Below, in pieces: positions 1 to 9,201 of a DNA stretch of 64,000 bases. A program made the translations under genes and the position numbers. The DNA is from Bradyrhizobium sp. KBS0727. GTDB lineage: Bacteria > Pseudomonadota > Alphaproteobacteria > Rhizobiales > Xanthobacteraceae. How positions within the stretch are numbered: the stretch's first letter is position 1; each line of letters begins with the position of its first letter. The stretch spans positions 2,785,501-2,849,500 of the forward strand of contig NZ_CP042176.1 of NCBI RefSeq assembly GCF_005937885.2, read 5' to 3'. Below the pieces are notes generated by a model. That model saw only the letters and a program-made list of their open reading frames with translations. It did no database searches and was not told the DNA's origin.

Positions 1-525
1 TGATACGTGCGCGGCAGTCGCTGCACCACTGGCGCGGCAGATCAATCCGCCATCTGCGCTGCGCTCCAACCGGATGTCGGCCGACACGTTGGTCAGAACC
101 GGTCGCGGCCCGCAGTCGATCGCGAAGCCGAATTTGGCCGGCAGGCGCGGCGCGTCCGGCGCGGTCAGTGATTTCGCCAGCGCCGCCGCCAGTTCGACGC
201 TGCCGTCATCGCGCGACCAGAACGGCGTAAGCACAATGTTGCGGCGTTCTTCGGCCTCGGGGGTTTCGTCGATCAGGCCGAGCGCATCGAGACCCGCGAT
301 CAGGGGAGCGTAGCTGTGCTCGGTCACGCCGCGCAGATGAATGTTGGCGCGCGAGGAGAGATCGATCACGCCGTTGCCGTGTGCGCGCGCGAGCCGCGCG
401 ATCTCGTGCGCCTGCTGTGGCGCCAGCCGACCGCCTGATGGCCGCACACGAATGACCCAGCCGTCACCCGACAGCATCGGGCGCAACGCGCCGGGACACC
501 AGCCCTGGATGACCGGCTCAGCCAT
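1..525 (-). CDS. cobG: Precorrin-3B synthase CobG, 3' end outside window
   Basis: CobG is the iron-sulfur/siroheme-type monooxygenase of the aerobic cobalamin pathway that converts precorrin-3A to precorrin-3B. The visible 175 codons are the N-terminal half-domain of the nitrite/sulfite-reductase-like fold. The opening QGWCPGALRPMLSGDGW and the following VRPSGGRLAP stretch are characteristic of CobG, as is DLSSRANIHLRG. The C-terminal cluster-binding cysteines lie beyond the left edge, so completeness cannot be judged. The ATG overlaps the end of cobN by 8 nt, which fits translational coupling in the riboswitch-controlled DUF1636-cobW-cobN-cobG operon. The identification is from recognised family sequence. 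Confidence 0.9.
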   Translation of the reverse strand, partial: MAEPVIQGWCPGALRPMLSGDGWVIRVRPSGGRLAPQQAHEIARLARAHGNGVIDLSSRANIHLRGVTEHSYAPLIAGLDALGLIDETPEAEERRNIVLTPFWSRDDGSVELAAALAKSLTAPDAPRLPAKFGFAIDCGPRPVLTNVSADIRLERSADGGLICRASGAATAAHVS

Positions 526-3500
526 GGGCGGCCCCCAATTGCATCGCAATAGAGTTGCGCCGGGTCGTCCAGAGGCCTGCCTCCCGCAGCGCGTCGAACC
601 GCGCCCGCATGGCGGCGAGTGCCGCCGGGTTTTCGCGCGCCATAAAATCCACCAGATCGGATCGGCCCAGGGTCGCGTCGTAATAGAGGTCGAACAGATG
701 ATGGGGAACGTCGCGCGTCAGGTGCGCGAAGGCGGCGAGGTTATCGAGCGTCATGGTGAGTTCGGCCGCGCCGCGAAAGCCATGACGCATCATGCCGCTG
801 GCCCAGGCCGGATTGGCGGCACGCGCCCGGACCACGCGGGCGATCTCTTCCGGTAGGGTGCGCGATCGCGGCGCGTCGGGCTGCGTCGTGTCGAGATGAT
901 AGAGCGGGGGCGCCGTGCCACCGAGCCGCGCGACAGCGGCAGCAAAGCCGCCTTCATGGGTGGCGTAATCCGACGCCAGCAACAGGTCGCTCTCGGCGAG
1001 ATCCTGCACATGGGCAAAGCCATCGGCGGCGAGCACGCGGGTTTCCAGCGCGGCGCGATCCTGGTGACTATTTCCCTGCGCGTCGATCGCCCATTCCGAT
1101 CCGGCGAGCCAGGCTTCGCCGAGCGTTTGCCGGCCCTCGGCGCTGTAATCCTCCAGTGCTGCGCCCATCGCGAGTCCGTAAAGCCCCGGGCGCGGTCCGA
1201 ACACGCGCGGCGTGGGCGTCGCATAGGGATTGCTGTCGTCGGGCTCGCCGTCGCCGGCCAGCGCCGCGGCACCGGCTTCGAACAATTGCGGCAGATTTGG
1301 AAAGACGTCGCGAAACAGCCCCGAGACCCGCAACGTCACGTCGATGCGCGGCCGTCCCAGCAGCGCCGGCGGCACGACCTCGATGCCGTTGACGCGTTCG
1401 GAGTTGGCGTCCCAGCGCGGCGCGAGGCCGGCCAGATGCAGCGCCATCGCAAATTCCTCGCCCGCGGTCCGCATCGTCGCGGAGCCCCAGAGATCGATCA
1501 CCAGCGCGCGCGGCCAGTCGCCATGATCCTGCAAATGCCGGCGCAGCAATTCCTCGGCGAGCTTGACGCCTTGCGCATGCGCAGAGCGCGACGGCACCGC
1601 GCGCGGATCGACCGAAAACATGTTGCGTCCGGTCGGCAGCACGTCGGACCTGCCGCGCGCCGGTGAACCCGATGGTCCCGCCGCAACCCGCCGCCCGGCC
1701 AGCGCCGTCAGCAGGCCGTCGCGCTCGCCGGCGCCTTGTCCATAGATGTGAAGACCATCGCCGAACTGGCTTGCCTTGATGTCGCAGACAAAGCGGTCGA
1801 TGCGCGTCAGGGCTTCGGCCGCGCTCATGGTCGCGGTGATCCCGAGATCCTGTTCGATCCCTGCGGCCTGGGCTTCGGCACGCACCGCCGCGACCAGCCG
1901 GACGCGCCGCGCCGGGTCCAGGCCATCGGCCGTCGAATACTCGTCCAGCAACTGCTCGAGCCGCAGCAGCCCTACCGGCATGGAGCTGGCCGCCTGCGGT
2001 GGCGGCAGATGGCCCAGCGTCACCGCGCCGATCCGGCGCTTTGCCTGTGCGGACTCGCCGGGGTCATTGACGATGAACGGATAGATCACCGGCAGTCCTG
2101 CCGTCAGCGCTTCCGGCCAACAGCTTTCCGATAGCGCGACGGATTTTCCCGGCAGCCATTCCAGCGTGCCGTGCGCGCCGACATGCACCAGCGCGTCGAT
2201 CTGTTGCGCGTGCAGCCAGAGATAAAACGCGACATAGCCATGGCGCGGCGTGCGCGCGAGGTTGTGATAGTCGGCGTCGCGCGACGATACCTCGCCGCGC
2301 TCGGGCTGCAGCGCGACCAGCGCATGGCCGCGATGGAGGGCGGCGAAATGAAATGCGTCGTCGCGCACCGCGGGGTCGGTTTCGGGTTCGCCCCAGGCCG
2401 CGGTGAGGGCGGTCTGCAACGGCTCGGGAAGGCGGGCAAGCGCCGCACGATATTCGTGCAACGGCCAGGCTAGTGTTCGAGCCAACAGTTTCGGCGCGAG
2501 TGGCTCGCCGCCGGTAACAGCGTAACCGTCGTTGGCCAGATCGGACAGGATCGCTTCGGTCGACGCCAGTGCATCGAGCCCGACCGCGTGTGCCATCTGG
2601 TCCGCACGTCCGGGATAGGTCGACAGCACCAGCGCCAGCTTGCGTGCGTGCGCCGGTGTGGTCGCCAACCGGTGCCAGCCTGTGACGCGATCGGCGACCG
2701 CCTCGATCCGTGCGCTGTCGGCGCGATGGGCAAAGCGGGAATATTGCAGATCCGGATCGCGCTTGCCCGGCGATTTGAAGCTGGTGACGCCGGCAAAGAT
2801 ACGCCCGTCCAGTTCGGGGAGAACCACATGCATGGCGAGATCGGCCGCCGACAATCCGCGCTCCGACGCGGCCCAGTCGCGCTTGCGCGCGGTCGACAGT
2901 GCGACCTGAAACACCGGACAACCGGGCGCGTCAAGCGGCGAGGTGCCGTCGTCGCCGCGCGCGGAGAACGCTGTGGCGTTGACGACGGCGGCCGGGGCCA
3001 GTCTGCGAAGCGCCTCGCGGGTCCATTCGGTGGCACCGGGCGCCTTAAGCGAAGGCACGAACAGCCCGATCGCATCGAAACCGCGCGAGCGGAATGCGTC
3101 GATCAGCGCATCGACCGGCCCGGTATCGGCGGACGTGAGGTAAGAGCGATAGAAGGTCACGACGATGAGCGGCCGGCCGGTCGGTGCCGGCTCGGCAACA
3201 ACACCGCGTGCTGGATCGTACCAGCCGTAATCGGGAACGATTTTTTCGCCTTGAACCGGTCCGGCATAGAGTCCGGCCGCCAGCGCCAGTTGTGCGAGGG
3301 CGGCCTGCGCCGCCAACGCGCCGCCGGCGTCGCACAATGCGGAAAGCCGTCGCAAGGTCGAGACAGGCAGCGTCGAGAACGCATCGAGAGCGACATCCTC
3401 GCGCCCGTCGCCGGGCAACACCGCGAGCGCGATACCGCGCCGCTGCGCCAGGTCGCGCACCTGTTGCAGGCCGTAGGACCAATAGCTCTCGCCGCCGATC

Positions 3501-3757
3501 AGCCGGATCAGGATTCCCTTGGCATCCGCCAACGTCGCGTCAATGTAAGTATCGACCGACATCGGATGGCGCAGCGCGACCAGATTGGCGAGCCGCAGCG
3601 TCGGCAGTATGCCGTTGGCGCGATGCCAGCCGGCCGCGAACGCGCCGAGATCGCTGTCGGAAAACGACAGCGCGACCAGATCCGCCGGCGTCTGCTCCAG
3701 ATCGTAGGCAGTCGCCGTCTCGTCAAGCGCGTAGCTGTCGCGGTAGCCGCCATGCAT
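518..3757 (-). CDS. cobN: Cobaltochelatase subunit CobN
   Basis: CobN is the large porphyrin-binding subunit of the aerobic ATP-dependent cobaltochelatase, which inserts cobalt into hydrogenobyrinic acid a,c-diamide together with CobS and CobT (neither is in this window). The 1079-residue product belongs to the magnesium-chelatase H/CobN family. The N-terminal YDLEQTPADLVALSFSDSDL segment and the internal VHVGAHGTLEWLPGKSVALS block (roughly residue 520) are typical. The length is at the short end for the family (classical CobN is near 1275) but no internal break is seen. The ATG lies 6 nt after the cobW stop and a G-rich Shine-Dalgarno-like stretch precedes it. Confidence 0.95.
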   Translation of the reverse strand: MHGGYRDSYALDETATAYDLEQTPADLVALSFSDSDLGAFAAGWHRANGILPTLRLANLVALRHPMSVDTYIDATLADAKGILIRLIGGESYWSYGLQQVRDLAQRRGIALAVLPGDGREDVALDAFSTLPVSTLRRLSALCDAGGALAAQAALAQLALAAGLYAGPVQGEKIVPDYGWYDPARGVVAEPAPTGRPLIVVTFYRSYLTSADTGPVDALIDAFRSRGFDAIGLFVPSLKAPGATEWTREALRRLAPAAVVNATAFSARGDDGTSPLDAPGCPVFQVALSTARKRDWAASERGLSAADLAMHVVLPELDGRIFAGVTSFKSPGKRDPDLQYSRFAHRADSARIEAVADRVTGWHRLATTPAHARKLALVLSTYPGRADQMAHAVGLDALASTEAILSDLANDGYAVTGGEPLAPKLLARTLAWPLHEYRAALARLPEPLQTALTAAWGEPETDPAVRDDAFHFAALHRGHALVALQPERGEVSSRDADYHNLARTPRHGYVAFYLWLHAQQIDALVHVGAHGTLEWLPGKSVALSESCWPEALTAGLPVIYPFIVNDPGESAQAKRRIGAVTLGHLPPPQAASSMPVGLLRLEQLLDEYSTADGLDPARRVRLVAAVRAEAQAAGIEQDLGITATMSAAEALTRIDRFVCDIKASQFGDGLHIYGQGAGERDGLLTALAGRRVAAGPSGSPARGRSDVLPTGRNMFSVDPRAVPSRSAHAQGVKLAEELLRRHLQDHGDWPRALVIDLWGSATMRTAGEEFAMALHLAGLAPRWDANSERVNGIEVVPPALLGRPRIDVTLRVSGLFRDVFPNLPQLFEAGAAALAGDGEPDDSNPYATPTPRVFGPRPGLYGLAMGAALEDYSAEGRQTLGEAWLAGSEWAIDAQGNSHQDRAALETRVLAADGFAHVQDLAESDLLLASDYATHEGGFAAAVARLGGTAPPLYHLDTTQPDAPRSRTLPEEIARVVRARAANPAWASGMMRHGFRGAAELTMTLDNLAAFAHLTRDVPHHLFDLYYDATLGRSDLVDFMARENPAALAAMRARFDALREAGLWTTRRNSIAMQLGAAHG

Positions 3758-3763
3758 GGCCGA

Positions 3764-4798
3764 TCAGACCCCCAGCGTTGCCTCGATGGCGGCGCGATCG
3801 ATGTGGTGGCGTTCGGCGATGACGACGAGCTGCGACGTCCGGGGCGTATCGCCCCACGGCCGGTCGAACTGGCTCCGCACCCGTTCGCCGACGGCCTGCA
3901 CCAACAGTCGCATCGGCTTGCCCTTGACCGCAACATAGCCTTTCACGCGCAAAATATTCTGTTCGCGCGCCAACCGACGGATGGATTCGGCCAAGGCTTC
4001 CGGATCCAGAGTCTCCGGCAGGCTGATCGCGACGCTGTTGAAATCGTCATGCTCATGGTCGTCCTCGCCGTCGTGATGCGAGGGGCGGGAGGCGATATCG
4101 TCTTCGGCGGCGCTGTTGAGACCGAGGATGACGCGGGGATCAATGATGCCGTCCGTCATCGCCAGCATCGGCACCGCGCGCGGTGATTCCGCCGATATGA
4201 TCGAACGTGCAGCGGCCAATCCTGCGTCGCCGGCGAGATCGGCCTTCGACAACAGCACGATATCGGCGCAGGACACCTGGTCCTCGAACACTTCTGACAG
4301 CGGCGTCTCGTGGTCGATGCTGTCGTCCGCGGCGCGCTGGGCGGCAATCGCATCCAGGTCGGGCGCAAACCGTCCGGCCGCCACCGCTTCGGCATCGGCC
4401 AGCGTGATCACGCCGTCGACCGTGATGCGCGAGCGGATCGCGGGCCAGTCGAACGCCTTCAACAGCGGTTTTGGCAGCGCCAGCCCCGAGGTCTCGATCA
4501 GGATGTGATCGGGTCGCTGCGGCATCGCCATCAGCGCCTCGATCGTCGGGATGAAATCGTCGGCGACGGTGCAGCAGATGCAGCCATTGGCGAGCTCGAC
4601 GATATTCTCGACCGGGCAGTTTTCGTCGGCGCAGGATTTCAGGATATCGCCGTCGACCCCGAGCGTGCCGAATTCGTTGACGAGAATGGCGAGCCGCTTG
4701 CCGCCGGGGTTGCGCATCAGATGCCGGATCAGCGTGGTCTTTCCCGAACCGAGAAAGCCAGTGATGACGGTGACGGGTATTTTGGCCAGATCGGTCAT
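3764..4798 (-). CDS. cobW: CobW GTPase, cobalt chaperone-like
   Basis: A G3E-family P-loop GTPase of the CobW/COG0523 group, thought to deliver cobalt for cobaltochelatase. The 344-residue protein has Walker A GFLGSGKTT at 14-22 and the metal-binding CICC motif at 73-76. Further on is a His/Asp-rich loop (SHHDGEDDHEHDD) before the C-terminal CobW_C domain, and the two together suggest metal handling. The ATG was chosen because it sits directly before TDLAKIPVTVITGF, and its first four bases overlap the stop of the preceding gene (ATGA). An in-frame extension upstream has no family character. The gene lies second in the riboswitch-headed operon, immediately before cobN. Confidence 0.95.
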   Translation of the reverse strand: MTDLAKIPVTVITGFLGSGKTTLIRHLMRNPGGKRLAILVNEFGTLGVDGDILKSCADENCPVENIVELANGCICCTVADDFIPTIEALMAMPQRPDHILIETSGLALPKPLLKAFDWPAIRSRITVDGVITLADAEAVAAGRFAPDLDAIAAQRAADDSIDHETPLSEVFEDQVSCADIVLLSKADLAGDAGLAAARSIISAESPRAVPMLAMTDGIIDPRVILGLNSAAEDDIASRPSHHDGEDDHEHDDFNSVAISLPETLDPEALAESIRRLAREQNILRVKGYVAVKGKPMRLLVQAVGERVRSQFDRPWGDTPRTSQLVVIAERHHIDRAAIEATLGV

Positions 4799-5157
4799 GC
4801 GAGCACCATGGGCGGAATGCGGGCAAGGCTCTGCTTGCGGAAAATCTGCGGGCGTTGCCGCCAGGGCACGATGCCGTCGGGCGCACTGGCATAGGCAGCA
4901 GCGCCGGACAGAATTTCGGCCGCGTCGGTTTCCGACAGGCGGCCGTAGACGTAGGACCAGCGGCCCGGTGCGCTGAGCGCGACCGAGCAGCCCTGCGAGC
5001 AGGCGGAAAGGCATTCCACCGGCACGATCTGCACCGTCTCGGGCGCGCCTGCCGCCATCAGCGCGGCATGCAGCCGCGTGCCGGGACACGCCGTGCCGTC
5101 AGGTACGGTTTCTCCGGCTTTGCAGGTGATGCAGACATGCAGCGAAACGCTCATCAT
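4795..5157 (-). CDS. DUF1636 ferredoxin-like metal-binding protein
   Basis: A 120-residue protein of the DUF1636 family, which is regularly found next to cobW. Cysteines at 9 and 12 (CITC) and at 49, 53 and 57 (CLSACSQGC) resemble the thioredoxin-like [2Fe-2S] ferredoxin fold, so metal or cluster binding is likely; the exact role is unknown. It is the first gene after the cobalamin riboswitch and overlaps cobW by 4 nt. Tandem ATG codons at 5157 and 5154, and a third at 5175, make the start uncertain. The 5157 start leaves a short leader before the conserved VSLHVCITC. Confidence 0.8.
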   Translation of the reverse strand: MMSVSLHVCITCKAGETVPDGTACPGTRLHAALMAAGAPETVQIVPVECLSACSQGCSVALSAPGRWSYVYGRLSETDAAEILSGAAAYASAPDGIVPWRQRPQIFRKQSLARIPPMVLA

Positions 5158-5261
5158 CTTGTCCCATGCTTCCATACGAAAGGGCAGGACAGGAGGCGGC
5201 GCGACCGAACGAACGGGTGGCGCATCCAACCGGCCGCGGAACACCCCGTCCGCCCGTTCAG

Positions 5262-5440
5262 TCTGTGCGCTGGCAGGTCTCCCGGCTTGCGGATTCTGGG
5301 TTTCCCCAACACTCACTCCACCTTCCCAGCATCATCGCCAGTGGCCTGGAGTGACCTAATCCGGTCACGGTCGCGGGGGCGGCAGCGCTTCGGGGTTTCC
5401 CCCTATCGCATTCCCTCTTCGCCTGTCATAGACAGGAACC
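5262..5440 (-). promoter_or_regulatory. Cobalamin riboswitch upstream of DUF1636-cobW-cobN-cobG
   Basis: Reading the minus strand, the B12-riboswitch blocks appear in order. They are GAGGGAATGCGATAGGGG, then GCTGCCGCCCCCGCGACCGT, then GCCACTG followed by a GGGAAGG block, and finally GGGAGACCTGCC (plus-strand complement at 5272-5283). A small CCTGTC-ATA-GACAGG hairpin (5422-5436) sits at the 5' edge. The element is 100-280 nt upstream of the DUF1636 start and should repress the operon when adenosylcobalamin is abundant. Boundaries are approximate. Compared with the second copy near 10.4 kb, the first conserved box is less canonical. Confidence 0.9.
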
Positions 5441-5495
5441 AACGCTGCTTCACATGCGGAACAATCAGCTTCCTTGTCAAGCAACAGAATGTGCA

Positions 5496-6119
5496 ATGAC
5501 CCCAGACCCTGACCAGACCGAAGACGACCGCCATGCCGCCAAAATGGCCAAGAAAAAGGCCGCGCGCGACAAGATCATGGCCACCAAGCAGGGCGAGAAG
5601 GGCCTGATTATCGTCCATACCGGGGCCGGCAAGGGCAAGTCGTCGTCTGGTTTCGGGATGATCCTGCGCTGCATCGCCCATGGCATGCCCTCGGCCGTGG
5701 TGCAGTTCATCAAGGGTGCCTGGGATACCGGCGAGCGCCGCCTGATCGAGGGCCATTTCGCCGATCTTTGCCAGTTCTACGCCATGGGCGAGGGCTTTAC
5801 CTGGGAAACCCAGGATCGCGCCCGCGACATAGCCGCGGCCCGGGCCGGCTGGGAGAAGGCCAAGGAACTGATCCGGAACCCGGATATCCGGCTGGTGCTG
5901 CTTGATGAAATCAATATCGCGCTGCGCTACGACTATCTTGATGTCGCCGAGATCGTGACTTTTTTGCAGGAAGAAAAGCCGCCGCTCACACACGTGGTTT
6001 TGACCGGCCGCAATGCCAAGGAAGAGCTCATAGGGATCGCCGACCTCGTCACCGAGATGACGCTGGTCAAGCATCCGTTCCGGTCCGGCATCAAGGCCCA
6101 GCCGGGCGTCGAGTTCTGA
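5496..6119 (+). CDS. cobO: Cob(I)yrinic acid a,c-diamide adenosyltransferase
   Basis: A CobA/CobO/BtuR-type ATP:corrinoid adenosyltransferase that attaches the upper adenosyl ligand to cob(I)yrinic acid a,c-diamide. The 207-residue product has a lysine-rich N-terminus, the family P-loop TGAGKGKS near 42-49, and the [15 protein letters not shown] and VVLTGRNA segments of the family. The ATG at 5496 (MTPDPDQ) is preferred over an in-frame codon 14 residues upstream that adds no family sequence. It is divergent from the riboswitch operon, with only about 60 bp between riboswitch and start codon. cobQ follows after 4 nt, so the two are almost certainly co-transcribed. Confidence 0.95.
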   Translation: MTPDPDQTEDDRHAAKMAKKKAARDKIMATKQGEKGLIIVHTGAGKGKSSSGFGMILRCIAHGMPSAVVQFIKGAWDTGERRLIEGHFADLCQFYAMGEGFTWETQDRARDIAAARAGWEKAKELIRNPDIRLVLLDEINIALRYDYLDVAEIVTFLQEEKPPLTHVVLTGRNAKEELIGIADLVTEMTLVKHPFRSGIKAQPGVEF

Positions 6120-6123
6120 TCCC

Positions 6124-7569
6124 ATGCGCGCGCTGATGATCCAGGGCGCGGGCTCCAATGTGGGCAAATCGCTGCTGGTGGCGGGGCTGTGCCGGGCGGC
6201 ACGGATTCGCGGCCTCAAGGTCGCGCCCTTCAAGCCGCAGAACATGTCCAACAACGCGGCCGTCACGGCTGACGGCGGCGAGATCGGCCGCGCGCAGGCG
6301 CTGCAGGCGCTGGCCTGCGGGATCGAGCCGCACACCGACATGAATCCGATCCTGCTCAAGCCCGAGAGCGAGATGGGCTCGCAGGTGATCGTGCAGGGAC
6401 GCCGACTGACGACGGTGCGGGCGCGCGAATATTCGGCGCTGAAGCCGAAACTGATGGCGCCCGTCCTGGAGAGTTTTGAGCGTCTGAAAAGCAGCGTCGA
6501 TCTGGTGATCGTCGAAGGCGCCGGCAGTCCGGCCGAAGTGAACCTGCGGCCCCGCGACATCGCGAATATGGGTTTCGCGCGCGCAGCCGATGTGCCCGTG
6601 GTGCTCGCAGGCGATATCGACCGGGGCGGGGTGATCGCCCAGATCGTCGGCACACAGGTGGTGATCGATCCCGCCGACGCCGCGATGATCGAAGGGTTCG
6701 TTATCAACAAGTTCCGCGGCGATCCGCGGCTGTTTGACGATGGCTACGCATTCATCGCCGAGCGGACCAGATGGCGCGGTTTCGGTGTTCTGCCGTTCTT
6801 TACCGAGGCCGCGCGGCTTCCGGCTGAGGACGCGCTCGATCTGCCGCGCGGCGGCGGCGCCGGCGGATTCCGCGTCGCCGCGCTGCAGTTTTCCCGGATC
6901 GCCAATTTCGACGATCTCGATCCGTTGTCGCAGGAACCGGGCGTCAGTCTCACGATGGTGCGCGCGGGCGAGGCGATACCTGGCGACACCGATCTAGTGA
7001 TTCTGCCGGGATCGAAATCGACGCGTGGCGATCTGGATTTTCTGAGGGCGCAGGGTTGGGACATCGATCTCGCCGCGCATGTCAGGCGTGGCGGTCATGT
7101 GCTCGGGATCTGCGGCGGCTACCAGATGCTCGGCCGCACCATCAGCGATCCCGACGGGATCGAAGGGCCGGCCGGGGAAACACAAGGTCTCGGCCTGCTG
7201 AAGGTTGACACCGTCATGACCGCGGACAAGCGGTTGACGCGCATCGAAGCTACGCACGCTTCGTCCGGCGCGCCGATCCAGGGTTATGAGATACACATCG
7301 GCGAAACCTCGGGCGAAGCGCGAAAACGCCCGTTCGCGCAGGTGGCAGGTGAGGCGGAAGGCGCGGTCTCGGCCGACGGCCGCGTGATGGGAAGCTATCT
7401 CCATGGCATGTTTGCCGGCGACAGCTTCCGTCAGGCGTTTCTCAAGCAGCTCGGGGCGGCACCTTCAGCCACATCCTATGCCGCCGGGGTCGAGGACACG
7501 CTGGACCGACTTGCCGCGCATCTCGAGGCGCATTTGGACGTCGATGGTTTGTTGGCGGTGGCGCGCTAG
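6124..7569 (+). CDS. cobQ: Cobyric acid synthase CobQ
   Basis: CobQ amidates the b, d, e and g side chains of adenosylcobyrinic acid a,c-diamide using glutamine and ATP. The 481-residue protein shows the dethiobiotin-synthetase-like ATP-binding N-terminus ([11 protein letters not shown] at about 7-17, then [11 protein letters not shown]) and a C-terminal class I glutamine amidotransferase domain. The latter has the nucleophile Cys330 in [10 protein letters not shown] and His427 in SYLHGMF. The length matches the family. It directly follows cobO and converges on bluB, with 19 nt between the two stop codons. Confidence 0.97.
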   Translation: MRALMIQGAGSNVGKSLLVAGLCRAARIRGLKVAPFKPQNMSNNAAVTADGGEIGRAQALQALACGIEPHTDMNPILLKPESEMGSQVIVQGRRLTTVRAREYSALKPKLMAPVLESFERLKSSVDLVIVEGAGSPAEVNLRPRDIANMGFARAADVPVVLAGDIDRGGVIAQIVGTQVVIDPADAAMIEGFVINKFRGDPRLFDDGYAFIAERTRWRGFGVLPFFTEAARLPAEDALDLPRGGGAGGFRVAALQFSRIANFDDLDPLSQEPGVSLTMVRAGEAIPGDTDLVILPGSKSTRGDLDFLRAQGWDIDLAAHVRRGGHVLGICGGYQMLGRTISDPDGIEGPAGETQGLGLLKVDTVMTADKRLTRIEATHASSGAPIQGYEIHIGETSGEARKRPFAQVAGEAEGAVSADGRVMGSYLHGMFAGDSFRQAFLKQLGAAPSATSYAAGVEDTLDRLAAHLEAHLDVDGLLAVAR

Positions 7570-7588
7570 CCGCGCGCGATTTCATGCG

Positions 7589-8212
7589 TCACCGCACGTC
7601 CCATTCGGTCGGAAAATTCTCTTGCCAGCCGACGCGATGCAGCAGCGGCGTGTCGTCGATGAACTCGGCATGACCCAGACAGAGATAGGCCGATAGTTCC
7701 CAGTCCTCGGGCACGTCGAGCAAACGTTCGATGGCGCGCGGATCGAGGATCGAGACCATGCCGACCCCGATATTTTCGGCGCGCGCGGCCAGCCACAGCG
7801 TGTGGATTGCCATCGCGGTCGACTGCCGCAGCGTTTCCGGCTGCGTGCGGCGACCGAGGCCGTGGCCCTCGGCCGGATCGATCAGCGTGAACACCGCTAG
7901 CTGCACCGGTGCGGCGTCGAGGCCGGCGAGTTTCAAGCGCAGATATTCCCGGTGCTGTTCGTCCTTGTAGTCGGCCGAGGCCTCCGCGTTGCAGAGATTG
8001 AAGTTGGCGCGGACGCCGGCGCGCAACGCGGGATCGTTGATCCGGATGACGCGCCAGGGCCTGGAGTTGCCGACCGAGGGCGCGCTGTCCATGGCGTGAC
8101 GCAGCCGATCGAGCACGTCCTCATTAACCGGTGTCGTCCGGAAATGACGAACATCGCGGCGCCAGCGGAAGATGCGCGCCAGCGTCTCGGCGTCGGCTTT
8201 GGTGAACTCCAT
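7589..8212 (-). CDS. bluB: 5,6-dimethylbenzimidazole synthase BluB
   Basis: BluB is a nitroreductase-fold flavoenzyme that cannibalises FMNH2 with oxygen to make 5,6-dimethylbenzimidazole, the lower ligand of cobalamin. The 207-residue product begins with a short acidic helix followed by RRDVRHFRTTPV, SAPSVGNSRPWRVI and HTLWLAARAENIGVGMVSIL, all typical of BluB rather than generic nitroreductases. The ATG at 8212 is 4 nt downstream of the cobC stop, which places bluB last in the cobD-cobC-bluB transcript. A longer in-frame reading upstream is overlapped by cobC and was not used. Confidence 0.93.
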   Translation of the reverse strand: MEFTKADAETLARIFRWRRDVRHFRTTPVNEDVLDRLRHAMDSAPSVGNSRPWRVIRINDPALRAGVRANFNLCNAEASADYKDEQHREYLRLKLAGLDAAPVQLAVFTLIDPAEGHGLGRRTQPETLRQSTAMAIHTLWLAARAENIGVGMVSILDPRAIERLLDVPEDWELSAYLCLGHAEFIDDTPLLHRVGWQENFPTEWDVR

Positions 8213-8216
8213 CGAT

Positions 8217-9176
8217 CTAGTCTCGCAACGCCGCGGCCAGCCGGTCCCATTCCGCCGGTTGTCCGGGCAGGCCAAGTCTGAGCCAGCGATCGGAATATGG
8301 GAACATGCGCGTCCAGATTTGGTATCGGGCCAGCCGGTCTCGCGCGGCGGCTGCGTCCGGTGTGTCGTATAGCCGGAACAGGTCGGTTCCGCCCAGCACT
8401 TTCCATCCGGCCGACTGTGCGAAGCGATCGAGGCGCGCGGCGTCCGTGCGCAGCCGCGCCGCGGTGGCCTCGGCCCAGGAACGGTCCGACAGCGCGGCCT
8501 CACCGATGGCGATGGCGGGGCCGGACACCGGCCAGGGTCCGGCCATTTCGGCAAGCGTTGCGATGTCGGCTTCCGAACCGAGGATGAACCCCAGCCGCAT
8601 GCCGGCGAGGCCGTAGAATTTTCCGAACGAGCGCAACACGATCAGTCGCCCTTGTCCGGCCTTCGGAGCCAGCGAAAGGTCGGGCCGTGCGTCGGCGAAG
8701 CTTTCGTCGACCACCAGCCTTCCGACTCGCGTCGCCAGTCGCAGCAGGTCTTCCGGCGCATGGTTTTTACCATCGGGATTGTTGGGGTTGACCACAACAG
8801 CGAGATCGACGCCTTCGAGCGCTGCGAGCGTCGTCACCTCGTCGACCTGCCAGCCGGCGCTGCGAAGTGCTGCGCCGTGTTCGTTATAAGTGGGAGTCAG
8901 GATGCGCGCGCATGCCGGCGCGGAAAGTCGCGGGATCATCTGGATCGCCGCTTGCGCGCCGGCGACCGCGAGCATCGGCGCTTCCGATCTATAGGCGGCG
9001 CGCGCTGTCGTCAGCAGGCGCGCCGTCGCCGCATGCGTGGGGAGTGCCGTCCAGGTATCCTGCGGCAACGTCGGCAGCGGATAGGGCACGCGATTGATTC
9101 CGGTGGACAGGTCGATCCAGTCCGTGCCGCCGAAACGCGCCTGCGCCCTGTCGATATCGCCGCCGTGGTCGCGAAT
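8217..9176 (-). CDS. cobC: Threonine-phosphate decarboxylase CobC, probable ATT start
   Basis: A PLP-dependent class I/II aminotransferase-fold enzyme that makes (R)-1-amino-2-propanol phosphate for the nucleotide loop. PLP would be bound by Lys186 in RSFGKFYGLAGMRLGF, with NPNNPDG as the substrate/PLP loop. The family N-terminus (RDHGGDIDRA) begins right after an ATT codon at 9176. Five bases before that ATT is a perfect AGGAGG (9187-9182). There is no ATG, GTG or TTG between it and a TTG at 9215, which lacks any Shine-Dalgarno sequence. ATT initiation is therefore my preferred start, giving 319 residues. It lies between cobD and bluB. Confidence 0.88.
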   Translation of the reverse strand: MRDHGGDIDRAQARFGGTDWIDLSTGINRVPYPLPTLPQDTWTALPTHAATARLLTTARAAYRSEAPMLAVAGAQAAIQMIPRLSAPACARILTPTYNEHGAALRSAGWQVDEVTTLAALEGVDLAVVVNPNNPDGKNHAPEDLLRLATRVGRLVVDESFADARPDLSLAPKAGQGRLIVLRSFGKFYGLAGMRLGFILGSEADIATLAEMAGPWPVSGPAIAIGEAALSDRSWAEATAARLRTDAARLDRFAQSAGWKVLGGTDLFRLYDTPDAAAARDRLARYQIWTRMFPYSDRWLRLGLPGQPAEWDRLAAALRD

Positions 9177-9201
9177 TTCGTCCTCCTGTCGGATCGTATG
9201 G

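Noticed and set aside
2588..4186. 532-codon open frame on the plus strand
   Set aside because: It lies opposite cobN and cobW, which have strong family matches. The sequence is Arg/Gln-rich with no recognisable domain.
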